Source: an uncultured archaeon | GTDB taxonomy: Archaea > Halobacteriota > Halobacteria > Halobacteriales > Haloferacaceae | Direction of reading: 5' to 3' | Length of the DNA: 56,567 nucleotides | Assembly: GCA_937138675.1 (NCBI GenBank) | Contig: CAKZPG010000046.1 | Span: forward strand, 1-56,567 | Notes under the pieces: model-generated | The model's input: only the letters and a program-made list of their open reading frames with translations | Told to the model about the DNA's origin: nothing | Databases searched by the model: none | Translations under genes and position numbers: made by a program | Part shown: in pieces, positions 18,061 to 26,896 of the stretch | Layout: each line of letters opens with the position of its first letter | How positions within the stretch are numbered: position 1 is the first letter of the stretch

Positions 18061-18758
18061 GCCGCGTCGTCAGGGTGGAGGGTAACCCGTTCGCGCAGCC
18101 ACGCCGCCGCACGCTCGGCCTCCTCGGAGTCGCGCGACCGGACGCGCAGGCGCACTGTCTCGCCTGGATAGCTCCCGACGCTCGTGTTAAATCGCTCCTG
18201 TAGATCTGCCAGCCGGTCTACGAGCGCGCTCTCCGGTTCGTCCGCGACCACCGTCTCGACGTGGACGCGTTCACCAGAGAACTCCGGCGACACGCGCTCG
18301 AACATCGCCTTCATCTCATCGGGGACGCCCGGCAGGACGTAGACGGATTCGACAACTGCGCCGGGAGCGACGCCCGCGTCGTTCTTCAGGAACCGGGCGC
18401 CCTCAGGCAGGTCCGCCGTCCCTTTTGCGAGGTCGTCGGCACTGTAGCTGCCGGCTTGGGTGAGCCACGTGAGCGCCCCCTGGTGTTCAACGACCTGTCG
18501 CCCGACTGCGGCGGCGACCCCCTTCATCGTCAGGTCGTCGTGCGTAGGGCCGAGGCCGCCGGTAACGACGACAGCATCGTACTCCGCGCGATACTCGTTG
18601 ACGACCCGTGCGATATCGGCGACGCGGTCAGGAACGGTCGTTGCCCGTTCGACGTCAACGCCACGTTCGGCGAGGCGCTGGCAGAGCCACCGGGAGTTCG
18701 TGTCCGTTATTTCACCGGCGAGTATCTCGTCGCCGACTGTGACGACCGCGACGCGCAT
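18051..18758 (-). CDS. CinA-like molybdopterin-binding domain protein
   Basis: A 235-residue protein starting MRVAVVTVGDEILAGEITDT, the classic MoCF-biosynthesis/CinA N-terminal fold, with VVVTGGLGPTHDDLTMKGVA and YVLPGVPDEMKAMFE. It lacks the C-terminal deamidase domain of full CinA, as usual in archaea. The family includes nicotinamide-nucleotide repair and ADP-ribose pyrophosphatase activities; the role here is uncertain. The start was moved 28 codons into the track ORF to the conserved MRVAVVTVGDE. Confidence 0.85.
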   Translation of the reverse strand: MRVAVVTVGDEILAGEITDTNSRWLCQRLAERGVDVERATTVPDRVADIARVVNEYRAEYDAVVVTGGLGPTHDDLTMKGVAAAVGRQVVEHQGALTWLTQAGSYSADDLAKGTADLPEGARFLKNDAGVAPGAVVESVYVLPGVPDEMKAMFERVSPEFSGERVHVETVVADEPESALVDRLADLQERFNTSVGSYPGETVRLRVRSRDSEEAERAAAWLRERVTLHPDDAAQR

Positions 18759-18789
18759 TGAGGAAGGGAGGGGACCTGGCATTAAGTCA

Positions 18790-19605
18790 TTATCCCATCC
18801 CCGGCGGTGGTCGCCGGGAGTCATCGTCATCCACATCAACATTTAGGCCCATCTCCTCGCGCTGTTCGCGTAAGCGGGTGATCTGCCGGCGGTAGTAGAG
18901 CAGTCCGCCGCCGCCGGCGATCAGTCCGATGACCGCGAGACCGCCGAATGCGTAGAGGTCCCGTTCGAGATAGAACCGGACGGCGATCGAGTCGCTCGTC
19001 ACCTCGTCCCACTGGACGACAGTCAGGTCCTTGGCGGTTCGTATCGTCTCGGATCCGCCGGGAGAGACAGAGCCAAAGGGCGGCACTCCAACCCGGCGAT
19101 TCTCAGGCAGAACCACCTCATACGACCCTTCAGTAAAGACAGGGAGAGTGAACTGCTTCGGCGTCGATGACGACGAGAACGCGAGCTGTCCGGCCTCGGT
19201 GTCGCCCTGTGCCGGCAACGAGATGTTCACTTCGTCACGGGTGCGTTCGACGCCACCGCCGCGGGACTCAAACTCCGTGCCGTCCAGCACTGTCCCGTTA
19301 GGGTAGCGGTAGCGGAGCGCGGAGACGGGGATAGGTGACCGACCCCCAAATGGGCCCCGTCGAAAGAGCTGGACTGAGTTCTGTGCGCTCCGGTTGATGC
19401 GGTAGACCGCCCGAAACCGCGCGTTCTCTGTAACGACCATGTGGACATCGGGCTCGGCCGTCCAGTCGTACTCGCTCGCACCGGCAGGATCCTCGGCGAG
19501 CTGTTCGTCCGGAACCGAGCCATCGCCGAACAGACCGGCACAGCCCGACAGGAGGACCAGACCGACGAGCGCGGCGACGGGGAGGAGTGAGCGAGAGCGT
19601 GCCAT
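18790..19605 (-). CDS. DUF5803 membrane lipoprotein
   Basis: A 271-residue exported protein. The N-terminus MARSRSLLPVAALVGLVLLS followed by GC is a lipoprotein signal (lipobox LSGC), then a beta-rich extracellular domain (about 45-205), one transmembrane helix (AFGGLAVIGLIAGGGGLLYY) and a basic-to-acidic cytosolic tail ending PPPGMG. The combination matches haloarchaeal DUF5803. Function unknown. It sits in a same-strand run with DUF2110 and TFE with almost no spacing, which suggests an operon. Confidence 0.85.
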   Translation of the reverse strand: MARSRSLLPVAALVGLVLLSGCAGLFGDGSVPDEQLAEDPAGASEYDWTAEPDVHMVVTENARFRAVYRINRSAQNSVQLFRRGPFGGRSPIPVSALRYRYPNGTVLDGTEFESRGGGVERTRDEVNISLPAQGDTEAGQLAFSSSSTPKQFTLPVFTEGSYEVVLPENRRVGVPPFGSVSPGGSETIRTAKDLTVVQWDEVTSDSIAVRFYLERDLYAFGGLAVIGLIAGGGGLLYYRRQITRLREQREEMGLNVDVDDDDSRRPPPGMG

Positions 19606-19608
19606 TCG

Positions 19609-20277
19609 TCAGGGTACGACACAGCGCAGTTCCGCGGGCAGGTGCGCGCCGACGGCAGCGAGCAGGCCCGGTGGGTCGGTCGACTCGGTACAGACGACGC
19701 TCTGTTCGAGGAGCCCCAGCCGCTCAATGGTCACGACGTCCCGAGCGTGGCCCGCCCGGTTGACCGTCGCCCGGACTTCGCCGCGGGTCGCGCTGTTGAC
19801 GTTCAGCCGGCCTGTGCCGCGACTCCAGTCGTAGAGCTGGTCGATCTCCTCGTCGGCAAGACAGGGCGGGTCTGCGTTGACGACGCGCAGACGCTGGTGC
19901 TGGACAAGGCCGAACCGGTCGCGCACTTGCGTCGCGGTACCCGGTCCGAGGCCGAGGTCCTCGGCCGCCACTTCGAGCGTCCGGGGACCGACGTCAACAG
20001 AAAGCGCTTCGTCGCCCCACGACTCCAGTGTCCCGACATACGTCTCGTTCGGTGAGAGGTGACTCGGCACCTCGTCCCACTGCTCCCGCAAGAGATTCCG
20101 TGCGACCACTTCGTCCTCGCCGGAGAGGGCGACGGAGACCCAGTCGTCGTCACGGACACCTGCTGTCCACTCAACAGTGAGGTCACCGAGAGCGTCACGC
20201 AAGAGGGCGTCGAGCGAGTCAAGCGCCCGGTCACGGGCGTCGCCGGCCACGTAACACTTCGTTGCGAGAACGACCAT
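19609..20277 (-). CDS. DUF2110 family protein
   Basis: A 222-residue protein beginning MVVLATKCYVAGDARDRALD. It has a central OB/beta-barrel-like segment (YVGTLESWGDEALSVDVGPR then TLEVAAEDLGLGPGTATQVRDRFGL) and the conserved tail segment RLNVNSATRGEVRATVNRAGHARDV. DUF2110 is archaeal, often next to transcription factor TFE as here, and uncharacterised. Its start is adjacent to the TFE stop (0-1 nt apart), so the two are probably cotranscribed. Confidence 0.88.
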   Translation of the reverse strand: MVVLATKCYVAGDARDRALDSLDALLRDALGDLTVEWTAGVRDDDWVSVALSGEDEVVARNLLREQWDEVPSHLSPNETYVGTLESWGDEALSVDVGPRTLEVAAEDLGLGPGTATQVRDRFGLVQHQRLRVVNADPPCLADEEIDQLYDWSRGTGRLNVNSATRGEVRATVNRAGHARDVVTIERLGLLEQSVVCTESTDPPGLLAAVGAHLPAELRCVVP

Positions 20278-20814
20278 CTAAGCGGAGATTGTCCCCAAGT
20301 CGGCGTTCAATTCGTCTTCGAGTTCGTCCAGCCGGTCCTGCATCGCGTCCAATAGGCGGTCGTTCTCCATCGCCTCCAGCGGCGAGCCACACTCGGGACA
20401 CTCAAATCCAAAGTCCATTGCCTCACCGAACTCGAAGCGCAGTGAGCAGACCTCACATAGGTAGAACTCGTTCTCACGCTCGTACTCCTCGCGGCGGTCG
20501 AGCGCCTGCATCAGGCGTTCCATCTCCTCCGCGAGGTTCTGCGGGATGTTGTCGTATTCGAACGTCCAGAGGTAGGTGAGCCAGCCGGAATCCTCGTCGC
20601 GCACCCGGCGGTACGTTGCCAGGTCATTCTCGTAGAGGATAAATAGCGCCCGGCGCACATCATTGAGTTCGAGCCCGAGCTCCTCCGCGAGTTCTTCGTC
20701 GGTCACCTCGCCCTCGGCCGGCGCCGCGGCGACCGGCATCCCCTTGGGCCCGACGAGTTCGTGGAGGTACTTTTGTATCACCGGATCATTCAGGAGCTCG
20801 TCGAAAGCCATCAT
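20278..20814 (-). CDS. tfe: Transcription initiation factor TFE (alpha)
   Basis: A 178-residue archaeal homologue of TFIIE-alpha, which stabilises the open complex with TBP, TFB and RNA polymerase. An N-terminal winged helix (MAFDELLNDPVIQKYLHELV; EELAEELGLELNDVRRALFILYENDLATYRR) is followed by a zinc ribbon with CEVC and CPEC (FYLCEVCSLRFEF; FECPECGSPL) and an acidic C-terminal helix. The ORF track starts 29 codons too early; the MMAF start follows a TTTAA element at the right distance. Confidence 0.96.
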   Translation of the reverse strand: MMAFDELLNDPVIQKYLHELVGPKGMPVAAAPAEGEVTDEELAEELGLELNDVRRALFILYENDLATYRRVRDEDSGWLTYLWTFEYDNIPQNLAEEMERLMQALDRREEYERENEFYLCEVCSLRFEFGEAMDFGFECPECGSPLEAMENDRLLDAMQDRLDELEDELNADLGTISA

Positions 20815-20866
20815 AGAAATTTCGCCGCCGAGTCGGTTAAAGTCACCGACCCCCGGCGGTGGCCCG

Positions 20867-21433
20867 TTAGCCGTCGCCATCCGCGTGACGCTCGTTCTCA
20901 CCCGCTTCCACGACCCGCTTACCCGTCGCCCGCGGCACGACTCGCCGCTCTGCGTCAGCCCACTCGCAGTCCAGTTCCTGCCCCTGGTACAGTCGGTCGA
21001 GGAAGACGGCGAGACTGGCGACCTCAGAGTGAGGCTGGTTCGTCACCGCGACGTTCCAGTCGGCAGCCTCGTAGACGTCGAATGGCACCTTCTCGGCACC
21101 GATGACGACGAGAACAGGGGCGGTCCGGCCGGCCTCGCGAACCTCCGTCCCCACCGTCTGGACCGGTTCGCCGTACATCGTCAGGTGAACGACGATTCCG
21201 TCCCACTCGCGCAGGCGAGCGCGCCACGAGTCGTCCTGCTCAACGGCGAAGGGGCCGCCGAACCGCTCGGTCACGGACCGTGCGGTGTCGACGGCGTCAC
21301 TCGCGTCGTCCGGGAGGATAACTCGGGTCGCGCCGAGCGCGCGCGCTGTCAGCGCGACGTGGGTCGTCATCCGGTCGTCCCGGCCCGGGCGGTGGCCGAG
21401 ACGGAGTACCGCGACCTCGGGGGCGTCGTCCAT
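20867..21433 (-). CDS. trm56: tRNA (cytidine(56)-2'-O)-methyltransferase
   Basis: A 188-residue archaea-specific SPOUT methyltransferase that 2'-O-methylates C56 in the T loop of tRNA. Signatures are EVAVLRLGHRPGRDDRMTTH near the N-terminus, then the knotted SAM site VLVVIGAEKVPFDVYEAADWNVAVTNQPHSEVASLAVFLD. Length is typical. The start MDDAPEV was chosen; the track extension upstream is non-coding. It is on the same strand as tfe, 52 nt upstream, so all four genes from trm56 to the DUF5803 gene may form one transcription unit. Confidence 0.94.
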   Translation of the reverse strand: MDDAPEVAVLRLGHRPGRDDRMTTHVALTARALGATRVILPDDASDAVDTARSVTERFGGPFAVEQDDSWRARLREWDGIVVHLTMYGEPVQTVGTEVREAGRTAPVLVVIGAEKVPFDVYEAADWNVAVTNQPHSEVASLAVFLDRLYQGQELDCEWADAERRVVPRATGKRVVEAGENERHADGDG

Positions 21434-21511
21434 GTTCGGCGGTCTGCGACCAAGGGACCTCGGGCTTTCGGTCGGCGGCGGACGAGGGTTCAAGCCCCGC
21501 GCGGCATGTGA

Positions 21512-22405
21512 ATGAGTATGCAACCCGAAGACGGCGCGGGCGTCGCGGATGTCGATCTGTCGAACCGGACCGTCTTGGTGACAGGGTCGACGAGCGGCAT
21601 CGGCCGAGAGACAGCGCTTGCACTCGGCCGCCTCGGCGCCGAGGTGCTTGTCCACGGGCGAAGTCGTGAGGCCGGCGCGGAGGTAGCAAGCAAACTGGAC
21701 GCGACAGCCGGGACCGGTGCCTTCCACGCCGCCGACTTCGCCGATCTCGACGCCGTAGAGGGGCTCGCGGAGTGGGCGCGTGGGTACGACCCCGACGTTC
21801 TCGTCAACAACGCCGGCGGCTACTTCCGCGAGGGACGGCTCGCAGATGCGGGCGTAGAGTACACGTTCACCGTCAACCATCTTGCGGGATTTCTCCTGAC
21901 CGAGCGGCTCCGTTCGGACCTGCCCGACAACGGCCGGATCGTGATCGTCTCCTCGGAGGCCCACCGTGGCGGGTCACTCGACGTCGACTCCCTACGCTCG
22001 ATCGACCGCTACTCCTCGTGGGGTGCGTACTCGCGCTCGAAGCTTGCGAACGTCCTCCACGCGCGCGAACTGGCGAGTCGAACTCCCGAAGGCGGCCCAG
22101 CGGCGAACGCGCTTCACCCGGGCGTAGTGCCCGGGAGCGGGTTCGTTCGTCACCTGCCCGCGCCGCTTCGAACGCTCGCAGGGCTCGCAGGGGGGCTTGC
22201 GGCGGTGCCGTTCGTGGGTGTAGAGTCGCCGGCAGAGGCCGCCGAGACGAGCGTCTACCTCGCCGCTGCCCCGGACGAAACGACGACAGGTGCGTACTTC
22301 GACGACTGCCGCGACCGTCAGCCAGCCGCCGCTGCGCGGGACGATCGCGCTGCGGAACAGCTCTGGGAGTGGAGCAAGGAGACGCTTCACCGGAACGGCC
22401 ATTAG
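21512..22405 (+). CDS. Short-chain dehydrogenase/reductase
   Basis: A 297-residue SDR enzyme with the NAD(P) motif VLVTGSTSGIGRETALALG, the NNAG segment (VLVNNAGGYF), the catalytic Ser in IVIVSSEAHRG and the catalytic YSRSK motif (SSWGAYSRSKLAN). The pattern is of the retinol-dehydrogenase-like group, which reduces or oxidises diverse alcohols and aldehydes. Substrate unknown. Divergent from trm56 and 21 nt before the epimerase gene, probably cotranscribed with it. Confidence 0.9.
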   Translation: MSMQPEDGAGVADVDLSNRTVLVTGSTSGIGRETALALGRLGAEVLVHGRSREAGAEVASKLDATAGTGAFHAADFADLDAVEGLAEWARGYDPDVLVNNAGGYFREGRLADAGVEYTFTVNHLAGFLLTERLRSDLPDNGRIVIVSSEAHRGGSLDVDSLRSIDRYSSWGAYSRSKLANVLHARELASRTPEGGPAANALHPGVVPGSGFVRHLPAPLRTLAGLAGGLAAVPFVGVESPAEAAETSVYLAAAPDETTTGAYFDDCRDRQPAAAARDDRAAEQLWEWSKETLHRNGH

Positions 22406-22426
22406 TCGGCATCGTCACCTGCTGGC

Positions 22427-23350
22427 ATGACCGGAGAACGCGTTCTCGTCACCGGAGGCGCAGGGCTGATCGGCTCGTATCTCGCGCGTTCGCTCGTCGC
22501 AGACGGTGCTGACGTGGTGGTTGCCGACGACCTCTCAGGGGGCCACCGCGACCGAGTTCCAGACGGCGCGACACTCGTCGAGACGGACCTGACCAGCGCC
22601 GACGGCGTGGCCCGAGCCGTCACCGACGGCCTCGATCGGGTCTACCACCTCGCGGCTGAACCTGCGGTGAACGCCGACGACCGGCGAGCACAGGTCAAAG
22701 CCAACACTCAGATGACCTACGACCTACTTGAACGGATGGCTGCAGTCGGGGTCGACTCGCTCGTCTTCACCTCCTCATCAACCGTCTACGGCGAGGCACC
22801 CCTCCCGACGCCTGAGGACTACGCACCGCTCGAACCGATCAGCGAGTACGGCGCCGCAAAACTCGCTGATGAGGCGCTGATCTCTACTTATGCCCACTCG
22901 TACGGCATCACGGCGCGCACCTTTCGCTTCGCGAACGTCGTCGGCCCGGGGCAGCGCGGGAACGTAATCGCGGACTTCGTCGAGAAACTTCGAAAGGACC
23001 CGGCGACGCTCGAAATTCTTGGTAACGGGCGACAGGAGAAGTCCTACCTCCACGTCGAGGACTGCGTCGCCGCGATGCGCCACGTCGTCCGTGAGGCGGC
23101 GGGACCGCTCGTCACTGTCAACCTTGGGTCGCGAACAACGACGAGCGTCCGCCGGGTCGCAGAGATCGTGAGCGACGTGCTCTGCGTCGACCCGGTGTAC
23201 GAGTTCACAGGAGGCGACCGCGGCTGGACCGGCGACGTGCCGCGGATGCGCCTCTCAGTCGAGAAGCTTTCGGGGATGGGCTTCGAGCCACCAGGATCAA
23301 GCGACGCAGCGGTCCGGCGCGCGGCCGAGGCGCTGGCCGAGGAGATCTAA
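22427..23350 (+). CDS. NAD-dependent sugar-nucleotide epimerase/dehydratase
   Basis: A 307-residue extended SDR. It has VLVTGGAGLIGSYLARSLVADG at the N-terminus, the catalytic Ser/Thr in LVFTSSSTVYGE, and the YxxxK motif in SEYGAAKLADE. FRFANVVGPGQRGNVIADFVEKL and RQEKSYLHVEDCVAAM fit UDP-glucose 4-epimerase-like proteins that feed surface glycan synthesis. The exact sugar cannot be told. The stop overlaps the converging Nudix-like gene by 4 nt. Confidence 0.92.
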   Translation: MTGERVLVTGGAGLIGSYLARSLVADGADVVVADDLSGGHRDRVPDGATLVETDLTSADGVARAVTDGLDRVYHLAAEPAVNADDRRAQVKANTQMTYDLLERMAAVGVDSLVFTSSSTVYGEAPLPTPEDYAPLEPISEYGAAKLADEALISTYAHSYGITARTFRFANVVGPGQRGNVIADFVEKLRKDPATLEILGNGRQEKSYLHVEDCVAAMRHVVREAAGPLVTVNLGSRTTTSVRRVAEIVSDVLCVDPVYEFTGGDRGWTGDVPRMRLSVEKLSGMGFEPPGSSDAAVRRAAEALAEEI

Positions 23351-23931
23351 GGTTCGTCGTCTGCGTCTTCCTCGTCGGCTCTGTCCAGATACCGTAGGAG
23401 CGCCGCTGCCGACCGTCCCTCGCGCACGCGGCCGTCGAGGCAGGCCAGACGGACCTGGTCGCGCGACAGCCACGTCGCGTCGGAGGGGTCGCCCGCTCGC
23501 TTGGCAGGGCGATACCGCGAAACGGCGTAGTAGTGGAGGTCAGACTCGACACCCGGGCCGGCCGGGAGGATGAACAGGTTCTCAGACATGATGGGGTCAA
23601 GACCAACCCTCTCACGCAAGACCTCCGTGGCGCGTTCGTCGACGACGTCGCGAACCTCGTAGTCCCCGTGACGGACCGCCTCGTACGCAGGCAGTGAGTC
23701 GAAGACAGGGCCGCCGGGTAGGCGCCACGATGGGTCGCCGGGGCTCTGCGGACCGTCGGGCAGGAGGAATAGTTCGTCGTCGTTCACGACGACGAGACGA
23801 ACACCCGGCGAAAGGCGGGCGCTCTCGGTCGTCTCGACGCCCTCTGCGCCGGCCATCGGACGCTCGACAACGGCAACGCGGTCCCCACGGTAACGAACGC
23901 GGCCATCACCGGCCGGAACCCGGTCATTCAC
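23347..23931 (-). CDS. Nudix-fold protein with degraded Nudix box
   Basis: A 194-residue protein from a GTG start (VNDRVPAGDGRVRYRGDRVA). The central VRLVVVNDDELFLLPDG and WRLPGGPVFDS strands look like a Nudix domain. The helix that normally carries REUxEExGU reads ATEVLRERVGLDP, so most catalytic glutamates are missing. SDLHYYAVSRYRPAKRAGDP follows as in Nudix folds. It may have lost hydrolase activity or bind a nucleotide only. The exact start is uncertain; the track begins 22 codons upstream. Confidence 0.7.
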   Translation of the reverse strand: MNDRVPAGDGRVRYRGDRVAVVERPMAGAEGVETTESARLSPGVRLVVVNDDELFLLPDGPQSPGDPSWRLPGGPVFDSLPAYEAVRHGDYEVRDVVDERATEVLRERVGLDPIMSENLFILPAGPGVESDLHYYAVSRYRPAKRAGDPSDATWLSRDQVRLACLDGRVREGRSAAALLRYLDRADEEDADDEP

Positions 23932-24100
23932 GCCGACCACCGGGAGCCGTGAGCAGAGCGCGGAGCGATCGAAGTCACAAAATACCCAAGTGCGCAACGG
24001 TCAAATTGGTTGCGCCAGAGAACAATAACCAGAGAGTGACGATATCCCGGCGATCCCCCGTGACCGCAACCGGTAAGCGCCTCACGCGCCGCGATCGGCT

Positions 24101-24844
24101 GTGCAAGTCGTCGGCTACGATACGGGGACGCCCGCGCTTCTCATTAGCGATGGCAACGGCGTTGAGGCCGTCTCGCTTGACGCAGGCGCCGACCTCACGT
24201 ACGTCCTCGGCGACCGACGGTGTGCCGGCGTTCTCGGCCCCGATAGTCACGAGCCCTGCAACGCACCAGAGGCACCGTACTGCCCGCACCATCGTTCGAC
24301 GTGGGTCTGTGCGAAATGTACCGGCACCTGCCTGAAAGACGAGATGGACTGTTACGACGACCATGCGGTTTATCTCGCCGTCTTCGCACCCGTCGCGTTC
24401 AAAGTCGGCGTGACGAAGGTGCGCCGACTGGAGACTCGCCTGCGCGAACAGGGAGCGGATCGCGCTGCGCATATCCGGACAGTCGAGAACGGTCGTCTTG
24501 CCCGGAAAATAGAGGCGGGGATCGCAGAGTCAGTAGGCGACAGCGTGCGTGTTGCGACGAAGATAGCAGGGCTCGGCGAGACCGTGGACGATGCGGCGTG
24601 GACGGCGCTTCTCTCCAACTTCGACCCTGTCCGGACGTGGGCGCCGGACCACGGCGTGACCCTCGACGAACGGCCGGTAGCCGAGACACTCGCGAGCGGT
24701 CGGGTCCGCGGGACGAAAGGCAGGGTCCTGATCCTCGAACGCGACGGGACGACCTACGCCGTGGACCTCCGGGACCTAGTGGGCCACGAGTTAGCGGCGG
24801 GTACACCCGACCGAAGCCTCCAGTCGAGCCTCGGCGCGTTCTAA
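24101..24844 (+). CDS. DUF2797 zinc-binding protein
   Basis: A 247-residue protein starting MQVVGYDTGTPALLISDGNG (GTG start). It has cysteine clusters CAGVLGPDSHEPCNAPEAPYCPHH and CAKCTGTC...DC in the first 90 residues, then a GIY-YIG-like stretch HAVYLAVFAPVAFKVGVTKVRRLETRLREQGA. The DUF2797 family is known from archaea and some bacteria; its function is not established, but the zinc motifs and the VYLAVFAP...KVG pattern suggest nucleic-acid binding. Confidence 0.85.
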   Translation: MQVVGYDTGTPALLISDGNGVEAVSLDAGADLTYVLGDRRCAGVLGPDSHEPCNAPEAPYCPHHRSTWVCAKCTGTCLKDEMDCYDDHAVYLAVFAPVAFKVGVTKVRRLETRLREQGADRAAHIRTVENGRLARKIEAGIAESVGDSVRVATKIAGLGETVDDAAWTALLSNFDPVRTWAPDHGVTLDERPVAETLASGRVRGTKGRVLILERDGTTYAVDLRDLVGHELAAGTPDRSLQSSLGAF

Positions 24845-24877
24845 TCCCCGAGGCTTATTCAGGGGCCTCTCGAAAAC

Positions 24878-25393
24878 ATGAGTATGGCAGACGATGAGGA
24901 GCGAGAGGCCGAAACAGAGCCAGAGCCAGAGACTGAAAGCGGTGCCGATACGGGCAGCGCGAAGGACGAAAATAAGCATGAGGGCGAAGATGAGAGCGAG
25001 AGCGAAAGCGAAAGCGAGGAAAAGTCGTTCCGCGAGCGCGTTGAGGAGATCCGCGAGCGCCGGCGTGAGGAGCACGAGGAGGGCGAGGGCGAGGGCGAGC
25101 CAGGCCCCGGTCCCGGCGCCAGTCCCGAGGAGATGATGGGCGGCGGCTCCGGCGGCAACCCGTTCGCGCAGATGATGAGTGGGATGATGGGCGGTGGTGG
25201 CGGCGGTCCCGGCGGTATGGCCGGCGGCCCACCCGGCATGGGCGGCGGTCCTGGCGGCCCCAGCGGCATGGGCGGCGAGGGGGAACAGGTCGGGAACGAG
25301 GAACTCGTCCGCGAGGTCCGACAGCTCCGCGACGAGATGCGCGACGCGACCCGACAGCTCCAGCGGATCGCACAGGCGCTCGAAAACGATTAA
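24878..25393 (+). CDS. Low-complexity Gly/Met-rich protein with coiled-coil ends
   Basis: A 171-residue protein in three parts. The acidic head is made largely of Glu/Ser repeats (about 1-47). A charged helix follows (KSFRERVEEIRERRREEHEE). The Gly/Met/Pro-rich middle (GGGSGGNPFAQMMSGMMGGG, about 85-135) leads to a C-terminal helix EELVREVRQLRDEMRDATRQLQRIAQALEND with heptad character. I recall similar haloarchaeal hypotheticals but no function. The ends could oligomerise while the middle is flexible. Its stop overlaps the converging glycosyltransferase by 4 nt. Confidence 0.75.
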   Translation: MSMADDEEREAETEPEPETESGADTGSAKDENKHEGEDESESESESEEKSFRERVEEIRERRREEHEEGEGEGEPGPGPGASPEEMMGGGSGGNPFAQMMSGMMGGGGGGPGGMAGGPPGMGGGPGGPSGMGGEGEQVGNEELVREVRQLRDEMRDATRQLQRIAQALEND

Positions 25394-26502
25394 AGCGAAC
25401 GGTAGAGATCCGCGAGGGCGTCGACAGCGTGGTCGACGCTCGTCGCCCCGCGGCGGTCGAAGCAGCCCTCTTCGAGCGTCTCGCGGTTATCGAGCGCTCG
25501 ACGGGTCGCACTGCGCAGGCCCGCGATGTTGCCTGTCTCGAAATGATAGCCGGTCACCCCGTCTAGTATGGTATCCGCGAGCGCGCCGTCGTTCGCAGCG
25601 ACCACGGGCGTACCGCAGGCGTTTGCCTCCAGCGCAACCAGTCCCTGCGTCTCGACAGGGCTCGGGAACTGGAAGACATCGAGCGCGGTGTAGAACTCGG
25701 GGAGTTCCTCGCGGTCGAGAAAGCCGAGGAAGTGCGCGTCTACGCCACGCTCTCGGGCGCGGGCCTCGAGATCTGCGCGGGCCGGCCCGTCTCCTCCAAA
25801 CACTAACGTCGCGTCAAGATCCGCAGCAGCATCGACGAGGTCTCCAAGCCGCTTTTCGTAGCCGTGACGACCGGTATAGCCCACGAAGACGTCCGTTCCG
25901 GTCAGGCCGTGCCGGCGCAGGAACTCGCCGGAGTCGACCGGGCGGAAGTGCTCGATGTCGATACCGTTCGGCACGACCTCAACGGGGGTGTCGGTCCCCA
26001 CCGTCTCGACGAGGTGGTGGCGGGTGGCCTCGCTTGGCGCGACAACGGCGTCGGCTCGGCCAAAGAACCAGCGCTCGTAGCGCGTCGACAGGCCGGCGAG
26101 GGCGTCTTCGACCCACTCGCGGTCTGCGAGGTAGTCCGCGTACTCGCCCGTCGGAGTGTGGTAGTTCGCGACGACCGGGACGTCAGCCCGCCGCCCGAGT
26201 CTGAGCGCCGCGACGCCGAGTGCGAAGGGGGTGTGAGCGTGGACGACGTCGACGTCGGTGTCGCAGATGGCGCCTGGCACGCTGGGGAGGCCGAGACGAA
26301 ACCCGTCGTAGTACGGAAAAGGAAGCGACCGTACCGGGTGTTCATCAAGTGTCGGGTCGTGACCGCCGGCGTCGGGGTAGACGACGTTCATCCGACCGCC
26401 GCGGTCGATCCAGCGGTCGCGCCACGTCTTCACCGTGTAGGTGACGCCGTTGACCGTTGGCAGGTAAGTGTCGGTAAAGGCGACGACCGACTGGTGACCC
26501 AT
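25390..26502 (-). CDS. GT4-family glycosyltransferase
   Basis: A 370-residue GT-B fold glycosyltransferase. It has an acceptor-side N-terminus (VVAFTDTYLPTVNGVTYTVK), HAHTPFALGVAALRLGRRADVPVV, the donor-binding region APSEATRHHL...VEVVPNGIDIEHFRPVD, and the GT4 EX7E motif in SPVETQGLVALEANACGTPVVA. The pattern fits enzymes that transfer a sugar to a lipid (PimB or diglucosyl-lipid type) or to glycans. ATG at 26502 was chosen; the upstream track extension is non-coding. Confidence 0.9.
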   Translation of the reverse strand: MGHQSVVAFTDTYLPTVNGVTYTVKTWRDRWIDRGGRMNVVYPDAGGHDPTLDEHPVRSLPFPYYDGFRLGLPSVPGAICDTDVDVVHAHTPFALGVAALRLGRRADVPVVANYHTPTGEYADYLADREWVEDALAGLSTRYERWFFGRADAVVAPSEATRHHLVETVGTDTPVEVVPNGIDIEHFRPVDSGEFLRRHGLTGTDVFVGYTGRHGYEKRLGDLVDAAADLDATLVFGGDGPARADLEARARERGVDAHFLGFLDREELPEFYTALDVFQFPSPVETQGLVALEANACGTPVVAANDGALADTILDGVTGYHFETGNIAGLRSATRRALDNRETLEEGCFDRRGATSVDHAVDALADLYRSL

Positions 26503-26608
26503 CGCACCCTGTTCGTCGGCGGGGTCGCTAATCGGTTGTGATCCACGTCTGTCGCCCAACGAGATGCCCGTCCGGAACGCATAACCCACGTCCCGGGCGA
26601 ATCTGACC

Positions 26609-26896
26609 GTGTCCGGCATCGCTGGGGAACGGATCGACCGGCTCCACACGCTCGCCAGCGAAGCCGCCGCCGCCGGTGAGCGCGACCTGTCTCGCGAATA
26701 TGTCCGCCTCGCGCGCCGGATTGCCGAGCGCCACCGCCTGTCACTCCCGCGGCGCTTCCAGTGGTTCACCTGTGACCGCTGCGACGCCTACCTCCGCCCA
26801 GGGGCGAACGCGCGGGTTCGACTCGGGCCTGCGCGCGTCGTCGTGCGCTGTGACTGCGGCGTGACGGCCCGGTACCCCACGAGTGAACAAGAGTGA
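26609..26896 (+). CDS. rnp4: Ribonuclease P protein component 4 (Rpp21)
   Basis: A 95-residue RNase P subunit that, with Pop5, Rpp30 and Rpp29, supports the catalytic RNA in 5' maturation of tRNAs. The N-terminal helices (GERIDRLHTLASEAAAAGER; YVRLARRIAERHRLSLPRRF) precede a zinc ribbon with CDRC and CDC (FTCDRCDAYLRPG; VVRCDCGVTARYP). GTG start. The gene that normally follows it, yhbY, is here 364 nt away, separated by an IS-like remnant. Confidence 0.9.
   Translation: MSGIAGERIDRLHTLASEAAAAGERDLSREYVRLARRIAERHRLSLPRRFQWFTCDRCDAYLRPGANARVRLGPARVVVRCDCGVTARYPTSEQE

Noticed and set aside
24990-25270. Apparent tandem repeats (GAGAGCGAA, GGCGGC) that could be mistaken for a repeat array
   Set aside because: They encode the Glu/Ser and Gly/Met tracts of a normal frame and have no spacers; not CRISPR.
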